Position numbers and translations under genes: made by a program
The notes under the pieces: generated by a model
Database searches by the model: none
The model's input: only the letters and a program-made list of their open reading frames with translations
Told to the model about the DNA's origin: nothing
Part shown: positions 7,225 to 14,948 of the stretch, in pieces
Layout of the letters: every line of letters starts with the position of its first letter
How positions within the stretch are numbered: position 1 is the first letter of the stretch
Assembly: GCF_937997465.1 (NCBI RefSeq)
Contig: NZ_CALKTQ010000139.1
Location: forward strand, 1-21,866
Direction: 5' to 3'
Source: an uncultured Campylobacter sp.
Lineage (GTDB): Bacteria > Campylobacterota > Campylobacteria > Campylobacterales > Campylobacteraceae
Length of the DNA stretch: 21,866 bases

Positions 7225-8565
7225 TTAACTCCCCAAAATTTGTCTTATCATTATCGCCAAAATGCAAATCGGCGCGACGAATCGCAGTAAAAAATACCAA
7301 ATTTCAAAAACCGCCCTACCCATATACGGTAAAAATAGCTCCTCTAGGCTGCCTCTTTTCATCGCGTAGCCGACAAATACCGCTATCACGATACCGCCCA
7401 GCGGCAGCATGATATTTGAGCTAAGATAGTCCAAAACGTCGAAAAATCCCTTGCCGAAAAAGGTGAGCGCGTCTTTAAATTCTGCGATGTTTGAAAGCGC
7501 GCAAAGCGTGCCCAGGCAGTAAACGCAAACGCCTACGATTGCGATAGCGCCCAGGCGAGGGATCTTAAACTCGTTGATGAGATAAAAAACGAGCGGCTCG
7601 ACCATCGAGATAGCCGACGTAAGCCCCGCAAAAATAAGCGCGGTAAAAAATGTAAAGCTTAAGACGTTTCCCATCGCCCCTAGCTTAGCAAACAGCGTAG
7701 GCAGCGATATAAATGCAAGCCCCACGCCCTGGCTAGGCTGCTCGCCGTACTCAAAAACGAATGTAAAAACAATAAGCCCAATGACGACGCTAACGATGAT
7801 GTTTAGCGCGACGACGTAGAGCGAAGAGGTGAAAAGATTGGTCTTGTCATCTAGACTCACCGAATACGTCGCGATCGCGCCGATACCAACGCACATCGTA
7901 AAAAACGCTAGCCCAAGAGCTACAAACACCGCCTCGCTCGTAATCTTAGAAAAATCGGGCACTAGCAAAAACTCCGCCGCCTGCGAAAATCCGCCCATCT
8001 GCATCGAGTAAATCAGCATAAAAATAAGCAGTAAAAAAAGCGTCGGCAAAAGCCATAAATTTATGCGCTCGATACCGCCTTTTATGCCCTTTGAGAGGAT
8101 GAAAAAATAGGCCGCGAACGCAATACTAAAGTATAAAATTTGACCCGAGATGTCAGAGCTTATAAATTTGCCGAAATTTTCGCCCGAAACCGCGATACTT
8201 TGCGGAAGCTCGCCAAGAGATAAGACCGAATACCTAATAACCCAGCCGATGATGACCGTATAAAACGACGCGACCAAAACGCCCGTTATCATTATGACGC
8301 CGGCGTAGCCCCAAAATTTGCCGTTTTTAGGAGCAAGCGAGCGAAAGGCGTTAACGGGATCGGCGTTTGAAATTTTACCCATCGCCATCTCGGCAAAAAA
8401 TATACTAAGCCCGACCGCAACGGCAAAAACAAGATACAAAAGCACGAACGCCGAGCCGCCGTTTGCGCCGACCATGTATGGAAATTTCCACGCATTGCCA
8501 AGTCCGATAGCAGCGCCCACGATGGATAATATAAATCCGATTTTAGAAAATTTATCGCTTGCCAC
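7225..8565 (-). CDS. SNF-family sodium-dependent symporter, second of a tandem pair
   Basis: A 446-residue LeuT-fold membrane protein with 11-12 helices. The first helix carries GAAIGLGNAWKFPY followed by ANGGSAF, the Na+/substrate-binding signature of the neurotransmitter:sodium symporter family. The likely substrates are amino acids or related amines, but they cannot be read from sequence. The start codon is GTG (8563-8565), chosen because it aligns with the start of the upstream paralogue (MA-DKFSKIGFIL) and has AAGGGG (8572-8577) six bases upstream. The gene begins 2 bases after its paralogue's stop codon. From memory, tandem SNF genes occur in C. jejuni (Cj0934c/Cj0935c) and H. pylori (HP0497/HP0498). 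Confidence 0.92.
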   Translation of the reverse strand: MASDKFSKIGFILSIVGAAIGLGNAWKFPYMVGANGGSAFVLLYLVFAVAVGLSIFFAEMAMGKISNADPVNAFRSLAPKNGKFWGYAGVIMITGVLVASFYTVIIGWVIRYSVLSLGELPQSIAVSGENFGKFISSDISGQILYFSIAFAAYFFILSKGIKGGIERINLWLLPTLFLLLIFMLIYSMQMGGFSQAAEFLLVPDFSKITSEAVFVALGLAFFTMCVGIGAIATYSVSLDDKTNLFTSSLYVVALNIIVSVVIGLIVFTFVFEYGEQPSQGVGLAFISLPTLFAKLGAMGNVLSFTFFTALIFAGLTSAISMVEPLVFYLINEFKIPRLGAIAIVGVCVYCLGTLCALSNIAEFKDALTFFGKGFFDVLDYLSSNIMLPLGGIVIAVFVGYAMKRGSLEELFLPYMGRAVFEIWYFLLRFVAPICILAIMIRQILGS

Positions 8566-8567
8566 GC

Positions 8568-9905
8568 TTAGCCCCTTAGCGCATTTATCGTGATGATGAC
8601 GATGCTGATGGGAGCTACGAATCTAATCATAAAATACCAAATTTCAAAAACCGCCCTGCTCATATACGGCCCAAAAAGTATGTAAAGCGCGTCTTTTTTG
8701 ATCACAAAGCCGACGAAAATCGACACTGTGATACCGCCGATTGGCATGATGATGTTTGAGCTGAGAAAATCAAGGCAGTCAAAAAAGCTCTTGCCAAAAA
8801 ATACCAAATTTTCTTTAACGCCATCTATGCTTGAAAGTATGCACAAAATGCCCATGCAGTAGATAAAAGCGCCAATTAGCGCGAGGGCTTTTTTACGAGA
8901 AAAGCCAAACTCGCGGATGAGATAGTGCGTGAAAGGCTCCAGCATCGAGATGGCCGAGGTAATGCCCGCAAAAAGCAGTGCCGAGAAAAATGCAAACGCA
9001 AGCACGTGTCCGAGCGTGCCCAGCTTCGCAAATAGCGTCGGCAGCGAGATAAACACTAGTCCCACGCCCTGACTAGGCGTCGCGCCAAACTCAAATACAA
9101 AGGTAAAAATAACAAGTCCCATCAAAATACCCATCACGACGTTTATCACGACGATGATGATCGAGGAACTAACTAAATTCGTATTATCAGGCAATGACGC
9201 GGAGTAAACGATAATAACGCCAACGCCCAAAGATAGCGTAAAAAACGCGAGTCCAAGCGCGGTAAGAATGCTACTTACGCCCAGTTTTGAAAAATCGGGA
9301 ACCAGCAAAAATTTAGCCGACTGCACGAAGCCGTCCATCGTAAACGAGTAGCTAAGCATGATGATAAGTAAAATAAGAAGCGAAGGCATCATCCATACGT
9401 TTACGCGCTCGATGCCGCTTTTTATGCCTTTTGAAACGATAAAAATGCAGAGAAAAAATACGATCGTGAAGTAAAAAATTTGAGACGCGGCGTCGTTAGC
9501 GTAAAAGCTGCCGAAAATTTTCTCCGAAGCCTCGACATCCTTTGGCAGCTCGGTTATTACCATAACTGCGTATTTTAGTATCCATCCGATGATGACCGTG
9601 TAAAAAGAGGCGATGATGATCGCGCCTATCATCGTAAAACCCGCAAATTTCCATGCTTCTTTATGCTTTGGTGCAAGTTTTTTAAAGGCATTTACGGGGT
9701 CGGATTCGGAAAGCTTACCGATAGCTATCTCGCCGAAAAATATCGCAAGTCCGATAAAAAACGTCATAAAAAGATACAAAAGCACGAAGGCCGAACCGCC
9801 GTTTTGGCCGACTAAATACGGGAATTTCCACGCATTTCCAAGCCCCACCGCAGAGCCCGCGACGGCTAAGATAAAGCCGATTTTAGAAAATTTATCCTGC
9901 GCCAA
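8568..9905 (-). CDS. SNF-family sodium-dependent symporter, first of a tandem pair
   Basis: A 445-residue paralogue of the next gene, collinear along its whole length. It has GSAVGLGNAWKFPY and QNGGSAF in the first helix, SQGVGLVFISLPTLFAKLG, and the shared C-terminal RAVFEIWYF. The start is TTG at 9903-9905: a TAA stop lies in frame shortly upstream, no ATG or GTG intervenes, and AAGG sits about six bases ahead. It heads the operon SNF-SNF-dctQ-dctM. Two SNF proteins retained side by side may be separate transporters with different substrates or may work together; the sequence does not decide. A weak start codon at the head of a membrane-protein operon suggests low expression. Confidence 0.92.
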   Translation of the reverse strand: MAQDKFSKIGFILAVAGSAVGLGNAWKFPYLVGQNGGSAFVLLYLFMTFFIGLAIFFGEIAIGKLSESDPVNAFKKLAPKHKEAWKFAGFTMIGAIIIASFYTVIIGWILKYAVMVITELPKDVEASEKIFGSFYANDAASQIFYFTIVFFLCIFIVSKGIKSGIERVNVWMMPSLLILLIIMLSYSFTMDGFVQSAKFLLVPDFSKLGVSSILTALGLAFFTLSLGVGVIIVYSASLPDNTNLVSSSIIIVVINVVMGILMGLVIFTFVFEFGATPSQGVGLVFISLPTLFAKLGTLGHVLAFAFFSALLFAGITSAISMLEPFTHYLIREFGFSRKKALALIGAFIYCMGILCILSSIDGVKENLVFFGKSFFDCLDFLSSNIIMPIGGITVSIFVGFVIKKDALYILFGPYMSRAVFEIWYFMIRFVAPISIVIITINALRG

Positions 9906-9942
9906 ATTTAACCTTAGTATTTAAAATTTCAGAAGCGAGGCT

Positions 9943-9948
9943 AGCATA
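9943..9948 (-). promoter_or_regulatory. Possible -10 box for the symporter/TRAP operon
   Basis: The minus strand reads AGCTTTTTTATGCTAGCC, giving TATGCT after a T-run, about 38 bases before the TTG start. It lies in the 272-base divergent spacer to atpE (9906-10177), which is otherwise AT-rich and contains no gene. Confidence 0.35.
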
Positions 9949-10106
9949 AAAAAGCTTTTAAAATTCTAATTTTTAAATAAATTCGTAGAAAAACGAAACA
10001 TCGCTGAAATTTTTTGTAAATTTGTAGCACTACAGGGCGGCAAATTTGACGAGTAGAAATTTTATGAAAATTTTTCTCGGTTTTAAGTAACTCAAAGCTA
10101 AATTTT

Positions 10107-10112
10107 TATAAA
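10107..10112 (+). promoter_or_regulatory. Possible -10 box for atpE
   Basis: TATAAA within AATTTTTATAAAATGCGC, preceded by T-rich sequence and followed by an approximately 60-base leader. The ATG at 10178 has a strong AAGGAG at 10167-10172. Confidence 0.5.
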
Positions 10113-10177
10113 ATGCGCTCTCAAAGCTTCAAAGTAGGGGTCTGATCCGAAATGGCTTAAATTTACAAGGAGACTTT

Positions 10178-10477
10178 ATGAAAAAAGTTGTTTTCTTAAT
10201 GATGGCTTTTGCTAGTTTCGCGTTTGCGGACGGCGGCGAAATGCTAAAATCTTACTCTGTTCTTGCAGCAGCAGTTGGTCTAGGCCTAGCGGCTCTTGGC
10301 GGCGCTATCGGTATGGGAAATACCGCATCTGCGACAATCTCAGGCACAGCTAGAAACCCTGGCGTAGGCAGCAAGCTAACTACGACGATGTTCGTTGCTC
10401 TTGCGATGATCGAAGCTCAAGTTATCTACGCGCTAGTTATCGCGCTAATCGTTCTTTACGCAAACCCAATGTTATAA
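10178..10477 (+). CDS. atpE: F1F0 ATP synthase c subunit
   Basis: A 99-residue proteolipid forming the rotating c-ring in the inner membrane. Helix 1 (about 26-48) has the small-residue pattern AAAVGLGLAALGGAIGMG. The polar loop has ARNPG (58-62). Helix 2 (about 70-95) carries the ion-binding carboxylate Glu79 in AMIEAQ. The residue after the carboxylate is Ala rather than the Thr/Ser common in Na+-type rings, which favours protons (inference). The N-terminus, MKKVVFLMMAFASFAFADGG, looks like a cleavable signal peptide, an extension also known in related epsilonproteobacterial c subunits. The gene stands apart from the other ATP synthase genes, is read from its own leader, and ends at an intrinsic terminator. 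Confidence 0.96.
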   Translation: MKKVVFLMMAFASFAFADGGEMLKSYSVLAAAVGLGLAALGGAIGMGNTASATISGTARNPGVGSKLTTTMFVALAMIEAQVIYALVIALIVLYANPML

Positions 10478-10481
10478 TCTC

Positions 10482-10513
10482 GGGCGGGTTCATCCCGCTC
10501 TTTGCTTCTTTTT
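10482..10513 (+). terminator. Intrinsic terminator of atpE
   Basis: GCGGG (10484-10488), loop TTCAT, CCCGC (10494-10498), extended by a G-T and a G-C pair, then a T-rich tail TTTGCTTCTTTTT ending at 10513. It begins 5 bases after the atpE stop codon. Confidence 0.8.
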
Positions 10514-10522
10514 AATCTACGT

Positions 10523-10606
10523 GCGACCTTGGTGGAACGGTAGACACGCTACTTTGAGGTGGTAGTGCCGAAGGGTGTGCGAGTTCAAATCTCGCAGGTC
10601 GCACCA
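10523..10606 (+). tRNA. tRNA-Leu (anticodon GAG)
   Basis: An 84-base class II tRNA with encoded CCA. The acceptor arms are GCGACCT and AGGTCGC with discriminator A. The anticodon arm is CTACT-TTGAGGT-GGTAG, giving GAG at 10556-10558. The variable arm is long (13 bases between anticodon and T arms), as expected for leucine. The T arm is GCGAG-TTCAAAT-CTCGC. It should read CUC and CUU codons. It follows the atpE terminator by 9 bases, so it needs its own promoter or terminator read-through. Confidence 0.96.
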
Positions 10607-11183
10607 TAATTCTTATTTAATTCCAACAAAAATCTTCCAAGCCATCAATGATTTTCCAACTTCAAAAACACTGATTACATCAAAACAAGTCGATATTATT
10701 CGCTAGAATCATGTTCTTGCACTAGTGTCTCCCATTACCCCTAAAGAGTCAAATTTGCTGCGAATACTCAAAATACTTGAGATTGCTTTGGTACTGCATT
10801 TCTCATAAGAAGCGAATCGCATCTTTACATAGCAGACCAGCACAACCAAATTTAAAAGGAAGTTTTTGCAAAATTTGAAATAGTTTTTACTAAGTTTTAC
10901 CGCTTATAAGCTTCTCGAATAACCACAAAAATAAATTTAAGTTTTAAAATCGATAAAAAAGTAGCCGTCTAGCAAGATAAATTTAATCCTCTATTGCTAG
11001 TATCTAAATTTAAAAACAAGTGCAAAACGATAAGGAATGAAATAAAAATCTAAAATTTAATCAGCAAGCGCCCGAAGTCAGTCACAAAATTAAAAAAGCA
11101 ACCGACCTCTTATAAAAGGCCAGTCACTTAAATTTACCTCGGAGCCAAACGTCAAATTTAAAAATTTGGCTACGAACTGTGTC
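10607..11183. other. 577-base AT-rich gene-free region after tRNA-Leu
   Basis: No coding sequence can be supported on either strand. The stretch is visibly more AT-rich than the coding DNA around it. Small elements seen: CTCAA/TTGAG stem at 10767-10781, a GCTTATAAGC palindrome at 10902-10911, CTAGCAA/TTGCTAG at 10969-10975/10994-11000, and the uspA terminator at 11091-11124. No repeat of the tRNA 3' end (attachment-site copy) was found in the window. Confidence 0.6.
11091..11124 (-). terminator. Intrinsic terminator of the operon ending in uspA
   Basis: On the minus strand ACTGGCC (11124-11118) pairs with GGTCGGT (11107-11101) through seven pairs, two of them G-U, with a 10-base loop, followed by TGCTTTTTTA. 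The G-U pairs make it work only in the minus-strand RNA. It lies 60 bases after the uspA stop. Confidence 0.6.
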
Positions 11184-12038
11184 CTACATAAAGACTGGTA
11201 TCGTCGTATTTTTAAGGAAATACCTCGAAGTACCGCTCAAAAATATCTCCAAAAAGCCGTTTTCGCCGTATCTGCCCGCTACGATAAGATCAAATCCGCC
11301 CTCTTTAGCGCTTCGCAGCAATGCCTCGCCCGGTACCGAAGTCGTGCTCACGACCTCGTAAGTCGCCTGTATGTCGTGCAGTTTTAGGTACTCTTCTAGC
11401 TTTTTTAGATTTTCCTCTGCGCTACCGTCGCCAGAGTGCGGCATGCAAGTGATACAATGCACTTTTTTAGCTTTTTTTAGCAGCTCGATCGAGCTGCTCA
11501 CGGCGCGAGAGTTTTGCGTCGAGCCGTTCCAGCTAACTAGGATATTGTCGGCCTTAAAGCTCGTTATGCGCCTTGGTATTGTGATAGCCGTTTTGCCGCT
11601 TTTTAGCACCGCTGCTTCAAAAGTGCCGGTGATCTTACCGTCAAGCGGTACTGCGGCAACTACCATATCGCAAAATTTAGACTCCTGTTCGACCACTACG
11701 CTTCGCTTGCCGCTTTTAGTAACAAATTTAGCCGTCGTTTTGCCTTCGATCGGCTCGTCGCTAACCTTAACATCAAGCTCTTCGCAAAGTTTATGAAAAA
11801 TAGTCTCATTGCGTTCGTGTTCGACGCCAAGCTCAGCTTTCGCCGCCTTCAAAAACTCATCGTAAAGAACTCCGCCCCTAAGCGTCATTTTCATATTATA
11901 AACAACGCCTGGATCTAGCTGGCAAGCCAAAATCTCGATGTGGCTATTAAAATGCTTAGCGACCAGTAAAGCCCCTCTGATACGCTCTTTTACGTCGTCG
12001 CCCGCGCCGATTGGGAAAAATATTTTTTTATACTGCAT
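11184..12038 (-). CDS. Tandem-domain universal stress protein
   Basis: A 284-residue protein made of two UspA-like alpha/beta domains. The first starts KKIFFPIGAGDDVKERIRGALLVAKHF and the second (from about residue 163) starts NILVSWNGSTQNSRAVSSSIELL. The second domain ends with VAGRYGENGFLEIFLSGTSRYFLKNTTIPVFM, which resembles the nucleotide-binding G-x2-G-x9-10-G-S/T loop of ATP-binding UspA proteins; the first domain's equivalent is degenerate. It is probably cytoplasmic, and the family is associated with stress survival, but its specific role is unknown. The ATG has AAAGGAG (12044-12050) and lies 16 bases after the pnp stop, making this the last gene of the purD-lptD-pnp unit, followed by a terminator. 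Confidence 0.88.
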   Translation of the reverse strand: MQYKKIFFPIGAGDDVKERIRGALLVAKHFNSHIEILACQLDPGVVYNMKMTLRGGVLYDEFLKAAKAELGVEHERNETIFHKLCEELDVKVSDEPIEGKTTAKFVTKSGKRSVVVEQESKFCDMVVAAVPLDGKITGTFEAAVLKSGKTAITIPRRITSFKADNILVSWNGSTQNSRAVSSSIELLKKAKKVHCITCMPHSGDGSAEENLKKLEEYLKLHDIQATYEVVSTTSVPGEALLRSAKEGGFDLIVAGRYGENGFLEIFLSGTSRYFLKNTTIPVFM

Positions 12039-12054
12039 CGGTTCTCCTTTAAAT

Positions 12055-14253
12055 TTATTGCGCTAGAGAAAGGGAAATTTTGTGCCCTTTTTGCTCGCTG
12101 ATTTTTACTTTGACCTTATCGCCGGCTTTTAGAGGCGTTTTGATCTTTGAGATATGCAAAAGCCCGTCCACGCCGCCCGGAAGCCCGATAAAAGCGCCAA
12201 ATTCTACTACGCTTTTTACCTCGCCCTCAAATTCGTCTCCGATATTAAACTCAGGCGTCTTGTGAGGTTTGCCGTCTCTGCCGCCTCTTTTGCCGCCAAA
12301 GCCCTTGCCGCCGTCTTTTGAGACGATTTGTATGATATAGTCTTTAGCTGCATCTACGCTTGATTTTTGCGCGCCGGCGATCTTTACCTCGCCTTTTTCG
12401 CGGTCGAGGTCGATGGCGACGTCAAATTTTTCAATGATCTCTTTTATCGTTTTGCCGGCTTGTCCGATGATGTCCACGATCTTGCCCGGATCAACGCTAA
12501 AAAGCTCTAGTTTAGGCAGTATGTCTTCATTTACGGAGATATTTTCGTTTGCTTTTTCCATCAAATTTAATATATGCAGCCTGCCCTCGCGCGCCTGCAA
12601 AAGAGCCTCTTTTAGCACGTCAAGGCTGATACCGCCTAGCTTTATATCCATCTGAAGCGCGGTTATGCCGTCTTTGCTACCTGCGACTTTAAAGTCCATG
12701 TCGCCGTCGTGATCCTCTAGCCCCATGATGTCGGTTAGTACGGCGTACTTATCGCCCTCAAAAATTAACCCCATCGCGACGCCCGCGACTAGTTTTGGCG
12801 TATCGACGCCGGCAGCTCTCAGCGCTAAAGAGCCGCCGCAAACGCTAGCCATCGAGCTTGAGCCGTTACTTTCTAAAATTTCGGACACGAGTCTGATAGT
12901 ATAAGGCGAATTTGCGTCGATGCTAGGCGCAAGCGCGCGTTTAGCGAGATTGCCGTGACCCAGCTCGCGTCTGCCCGGAGCCTTTAGCGGGCTAGCTTCG
13001 CCGACGCTAAAGCCCGGAAAGTTATAGTTAAACATAAATTTATCCGTCACGGCGCCTTTTTCCGTTAACATATCGTACATCTGCGCGTCGCCGTCGGTGC
13101 CTAGAGTCGCGACTACTAGAGCTTGCGTCTGGCCGCGGGTAAAAAGGCAGCTGCCGTGAGCGTTTGGCAGGATATTCGTCTCGATGCTAATCGGGCGAAC
13201 CTCCTTAAGCCCTCTGCCGTCGGCGCGAACGCCCTCGTTTATGATCTGCTCGCGGACGATTTTTTTCTTAAATTTAGCTAGGACGTTAGAGACGACCTCC
13301 TCCCCCCAGCCCTCTTTTTGAGCTACTTCATCGGTCAAAATTTGCTTAGCAATCTTGGTTAGTTCGCTAGCACGCTCGCTTTTGGCCATCTGATTTATCG
13401 CGGCTTTTACGTCATTTTTATAAAATTCGTTTAGATAAACGGCAACGCTCTCGTTTTCAATCTCGGGTTTTAACTCGAGCTGTGCGTCTTCTTTTTTATG
13501 CTGGCTAAATGCCTCTTCATAAGCGTTTGAGGCGCGAAGTATAGCCTTGCCCGCCTCTGCAATCGCCTCCACGATGAGATCTTCGCTAAATTCGTTCATG
13601 TCCTGCATCGCTATCACGCCGCCGCCTAAATTCGGATCCATCATAGGATCTAGCGCGATAGGCATTATTTCGTCTTTTTCAGTCGCAATACTTCTCATCT
13701 CGATCATCAAAAGCTCGTCTTTTACGCCCGCAACATAAAGATCCAGGGCAGAAGTTTTTAGCTCGGAGTTGCTAGGATTTATTACGAATTTATTATCTAT
13801 ATATCCCACGCGAACGCCGCAAACGGGCGCATTTACCGGAATGTCGCTAAGATAGAGTGCTACCGAAGCCGCATTTAGAGCGACAACTTGCAAATCAACC
13901 TCGGGATCGCAAGATAGCACCATAACGACGATTTGCGTCGGATATGCATAGCCTTTTGGAAAGAGCGGACGAAGCGAACGGTCGATGATACGAGAAGTTA
14001 GTGTCTCAAAATCCCCCGGCTTAGTCTCTCTTTTTACGTAGCCGCCCGGAATCCTACCCGCTGCGTACGTTTTTTCGATGTATTGCACTGTTAGCGGTAA
14101 AAAATCCTCGGTAACTTGCGTATCCTCGCGAGCGACGGTGGCCAAAACGACGGTATTTTTTACGCGCAAAAGCACCGCGCCGCTAGCTTGCTTGGCGACC
14201 TTGTTTATATCGTAAATTTCGACTTGATTATTGACTTCTATTGAATACTGCAT
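12055..14253 (-). CDS. pnp: Polyribonucleotide nucleotidyltransferase (PNPase)
   Basis: A 732-residue 3'-5' phosphorolytic exoribonuclease. The two RNase PH domains lie at about 1-220 and 310-550, the second with LFTRGQTQALVVATLG, GRRELGHGNLAKRAL and the acidic MGLEDHDGDMDFKVAG catalytic segment. A KH domain (about 555-620, with PGKIVDIIGQAGKTIKEII) and an S1 domain (about 660-732, with GDEFEGEVKSVVEFGAFIG) bind RNA. KH and S1 are joined by a Gly/Lys/Arg-rich linker (GKGFGGKRGGRDGKPHK), which adds basic charge. Full length for the family. The ATG lies inside the last codons of the upstream phosphoribosyltransferase gene (16-base overlap), with GGAG upstream, so translation is probably coupled. 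Confidence 0.97.
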   Translation of the reverse strand: MQYSIEVNNQVEIYDINKVAKQASGAVLLRVKNTVVLATVAREDTQVTEDFLPLTVQYIEKTYAAGRIPGGYVKRETKPGDFETLTSRIIDRSLRPLFPKGYAYPTQIVVMVLSCDPEVDLQVVALNAASVALYLSDIPVNAPVCGVRVGYIDNKFVINPSNSELKTSALDLYVAGVKDELLMIEMRSIATEKDEIMPIALDPMMDPNLGGGVIAMQDMNEFSEDLIVEAIAEAGKAILRASNAYEEAFSQHKKEDAQLELKPEIENESVAVYLNEFYKNDVKAAINQMAKSERASELTKIAKQILTDEVAQKEGWGEEVVSNVLAKFKKKIVREQIINEGVRADGRGLKEVRPISIETNILPNAHGSCLFTRGQTQALVVATLGTDGDAQMYDMLTEKGAVTDKFMFNYNFPGFSVGEASPLKAPGRRELGHGNLAKRALAPSIDANSPYTIRLVSEILESNGSSSMASVCGGSLALRAAGVDTPKLVAGVAMGLIFEGDKYAVLTDIMGLEDHDGDMDFKVAGSKDGITALQMDIKLGGISLDVLKEALLQAREGRLHILNLMEKANENISVNEDILPKLELFSVDPGKIVDIIGQAGKTIKEIIEKFDVAIDLDREKGEVKIAGAQKSSVDAAKDYIIQIVSKDGGKGFGGKRGGRDGKPHKTPEFNIGDEFEGEVKSVVEFGAFIGLPGGVDGLLHISKIKTPLKAGDKVKVKISEQKGHKISLSLAQ

Positions 14254-14948
14254 GTCCTGATATCTCCTTGTTTTTGTAATGGTATATAAAACGGACTCTC
14301 CTCTAATATGGAAAGCACGGTTTCGGGTTTTGGTTCGATTTTGTTTTCGTAGTAAAAATCCACTTCGATAAAATTTGCGATCTTATGCACGGCGTAAATT
14401 TCATCCACCAGCGGCGCAATAGCTGCGGCGACGTCGGTAGCGATGAGCGGCGTGGCGTAGGTGACTGATTTTACTCGCTCGCGCATGAGCGTTTTTAGGC
14501 AGGTTAGCGCTGTAAGACCCGTCTCGCAGCCCTCATCGACGAGCAGGATATTTCTATCCTTTAGATCGCCGATTAAATTTCCTTTTCTAAATTTATATAC
14601 GTTTTTTAGGATTTTTTCGTCATATTTGCGATCCGCCTCGCCATAAACGAAATCGTAACTAATACCAAAGCTCTTAATCAGCTCATCGTTTAGCACCACA
14701 TCATCCTTTTCGCTAACCATCGCGATCTCACACTCTGGGTTATTCGGCGCAAGAATACGTTCGCAAAACAACATCTCATAGCTCAAATTTAGCCCGCGAG
14801 CCACTCTATCGACCATGATAACAGAGTCTATAGAGCTACATATTATCAGATATTCGCCTGCAACCAACTCCTTCTTGGGCAAAATTTCGAGCAACTTTTC
14901 GGCTGCTTCGAGCTGGTTTTCAAACACAAGATCCCGGTAATCGCTCAT
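14238..14948 (-). CDS. Phosphoribosyltransferase-domain protein
   Basis: A 236-residue protein with the type I phosphoribosyltransferase PRPP loop: ILLVDEGCETGLTALT at about residues 134-149, where D138, E139, T143, G144 and T146 match the pattern V-D-[DE]-x3-T-G-x-T. An earlier beta-strand and loop (LIICSSIDSVIMVDRVARGL) fits the family fold. The acceptor base is not evident; it does not look like a standard apt, hpt, upp or pyrE product. Its 1-base TGATG overlap with lptD and 16-base overlap with pnp tie it to both. I recall a homologue immediately before pnp in C. jejuni. A link between RNA decay and nucleotide salvage is plausible from context only. Confidence 0.75.
   Translation of the reverse strand: MSDYRDLVFENQLEAAEKLLEILPKKELVAGEYLIICSSIDSVIMVDRVARGLNLSYEMLFCERILAPNNPECEIAMVSEKDDVVLNDELIKSFGISYDFVYGEADRKYDEKILKNVYKFRKGNLIGDLKDRNILLVDEGCETGLTALTCLKTLMRERVKSVTYATPLIATDVAAAIAPLVDEIYAVHKIANFIEVDFYYENKIEPKPETVLSILEESPFYIPLQKQGDIRTCSIQ

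Noticed and set aside
7225..9905. One split or frameshifted transporter instead of two genes
   Set aside because: Both frames are full-length LeuT-fold proteins with complete N- and C-terminal signatures; they are paralogues.
10523..11183. Integrated element at tRNA-Leu
   Set aside because: No integrase, no second copy of the tRNA 3' end, and no mobile-element genes in the window.
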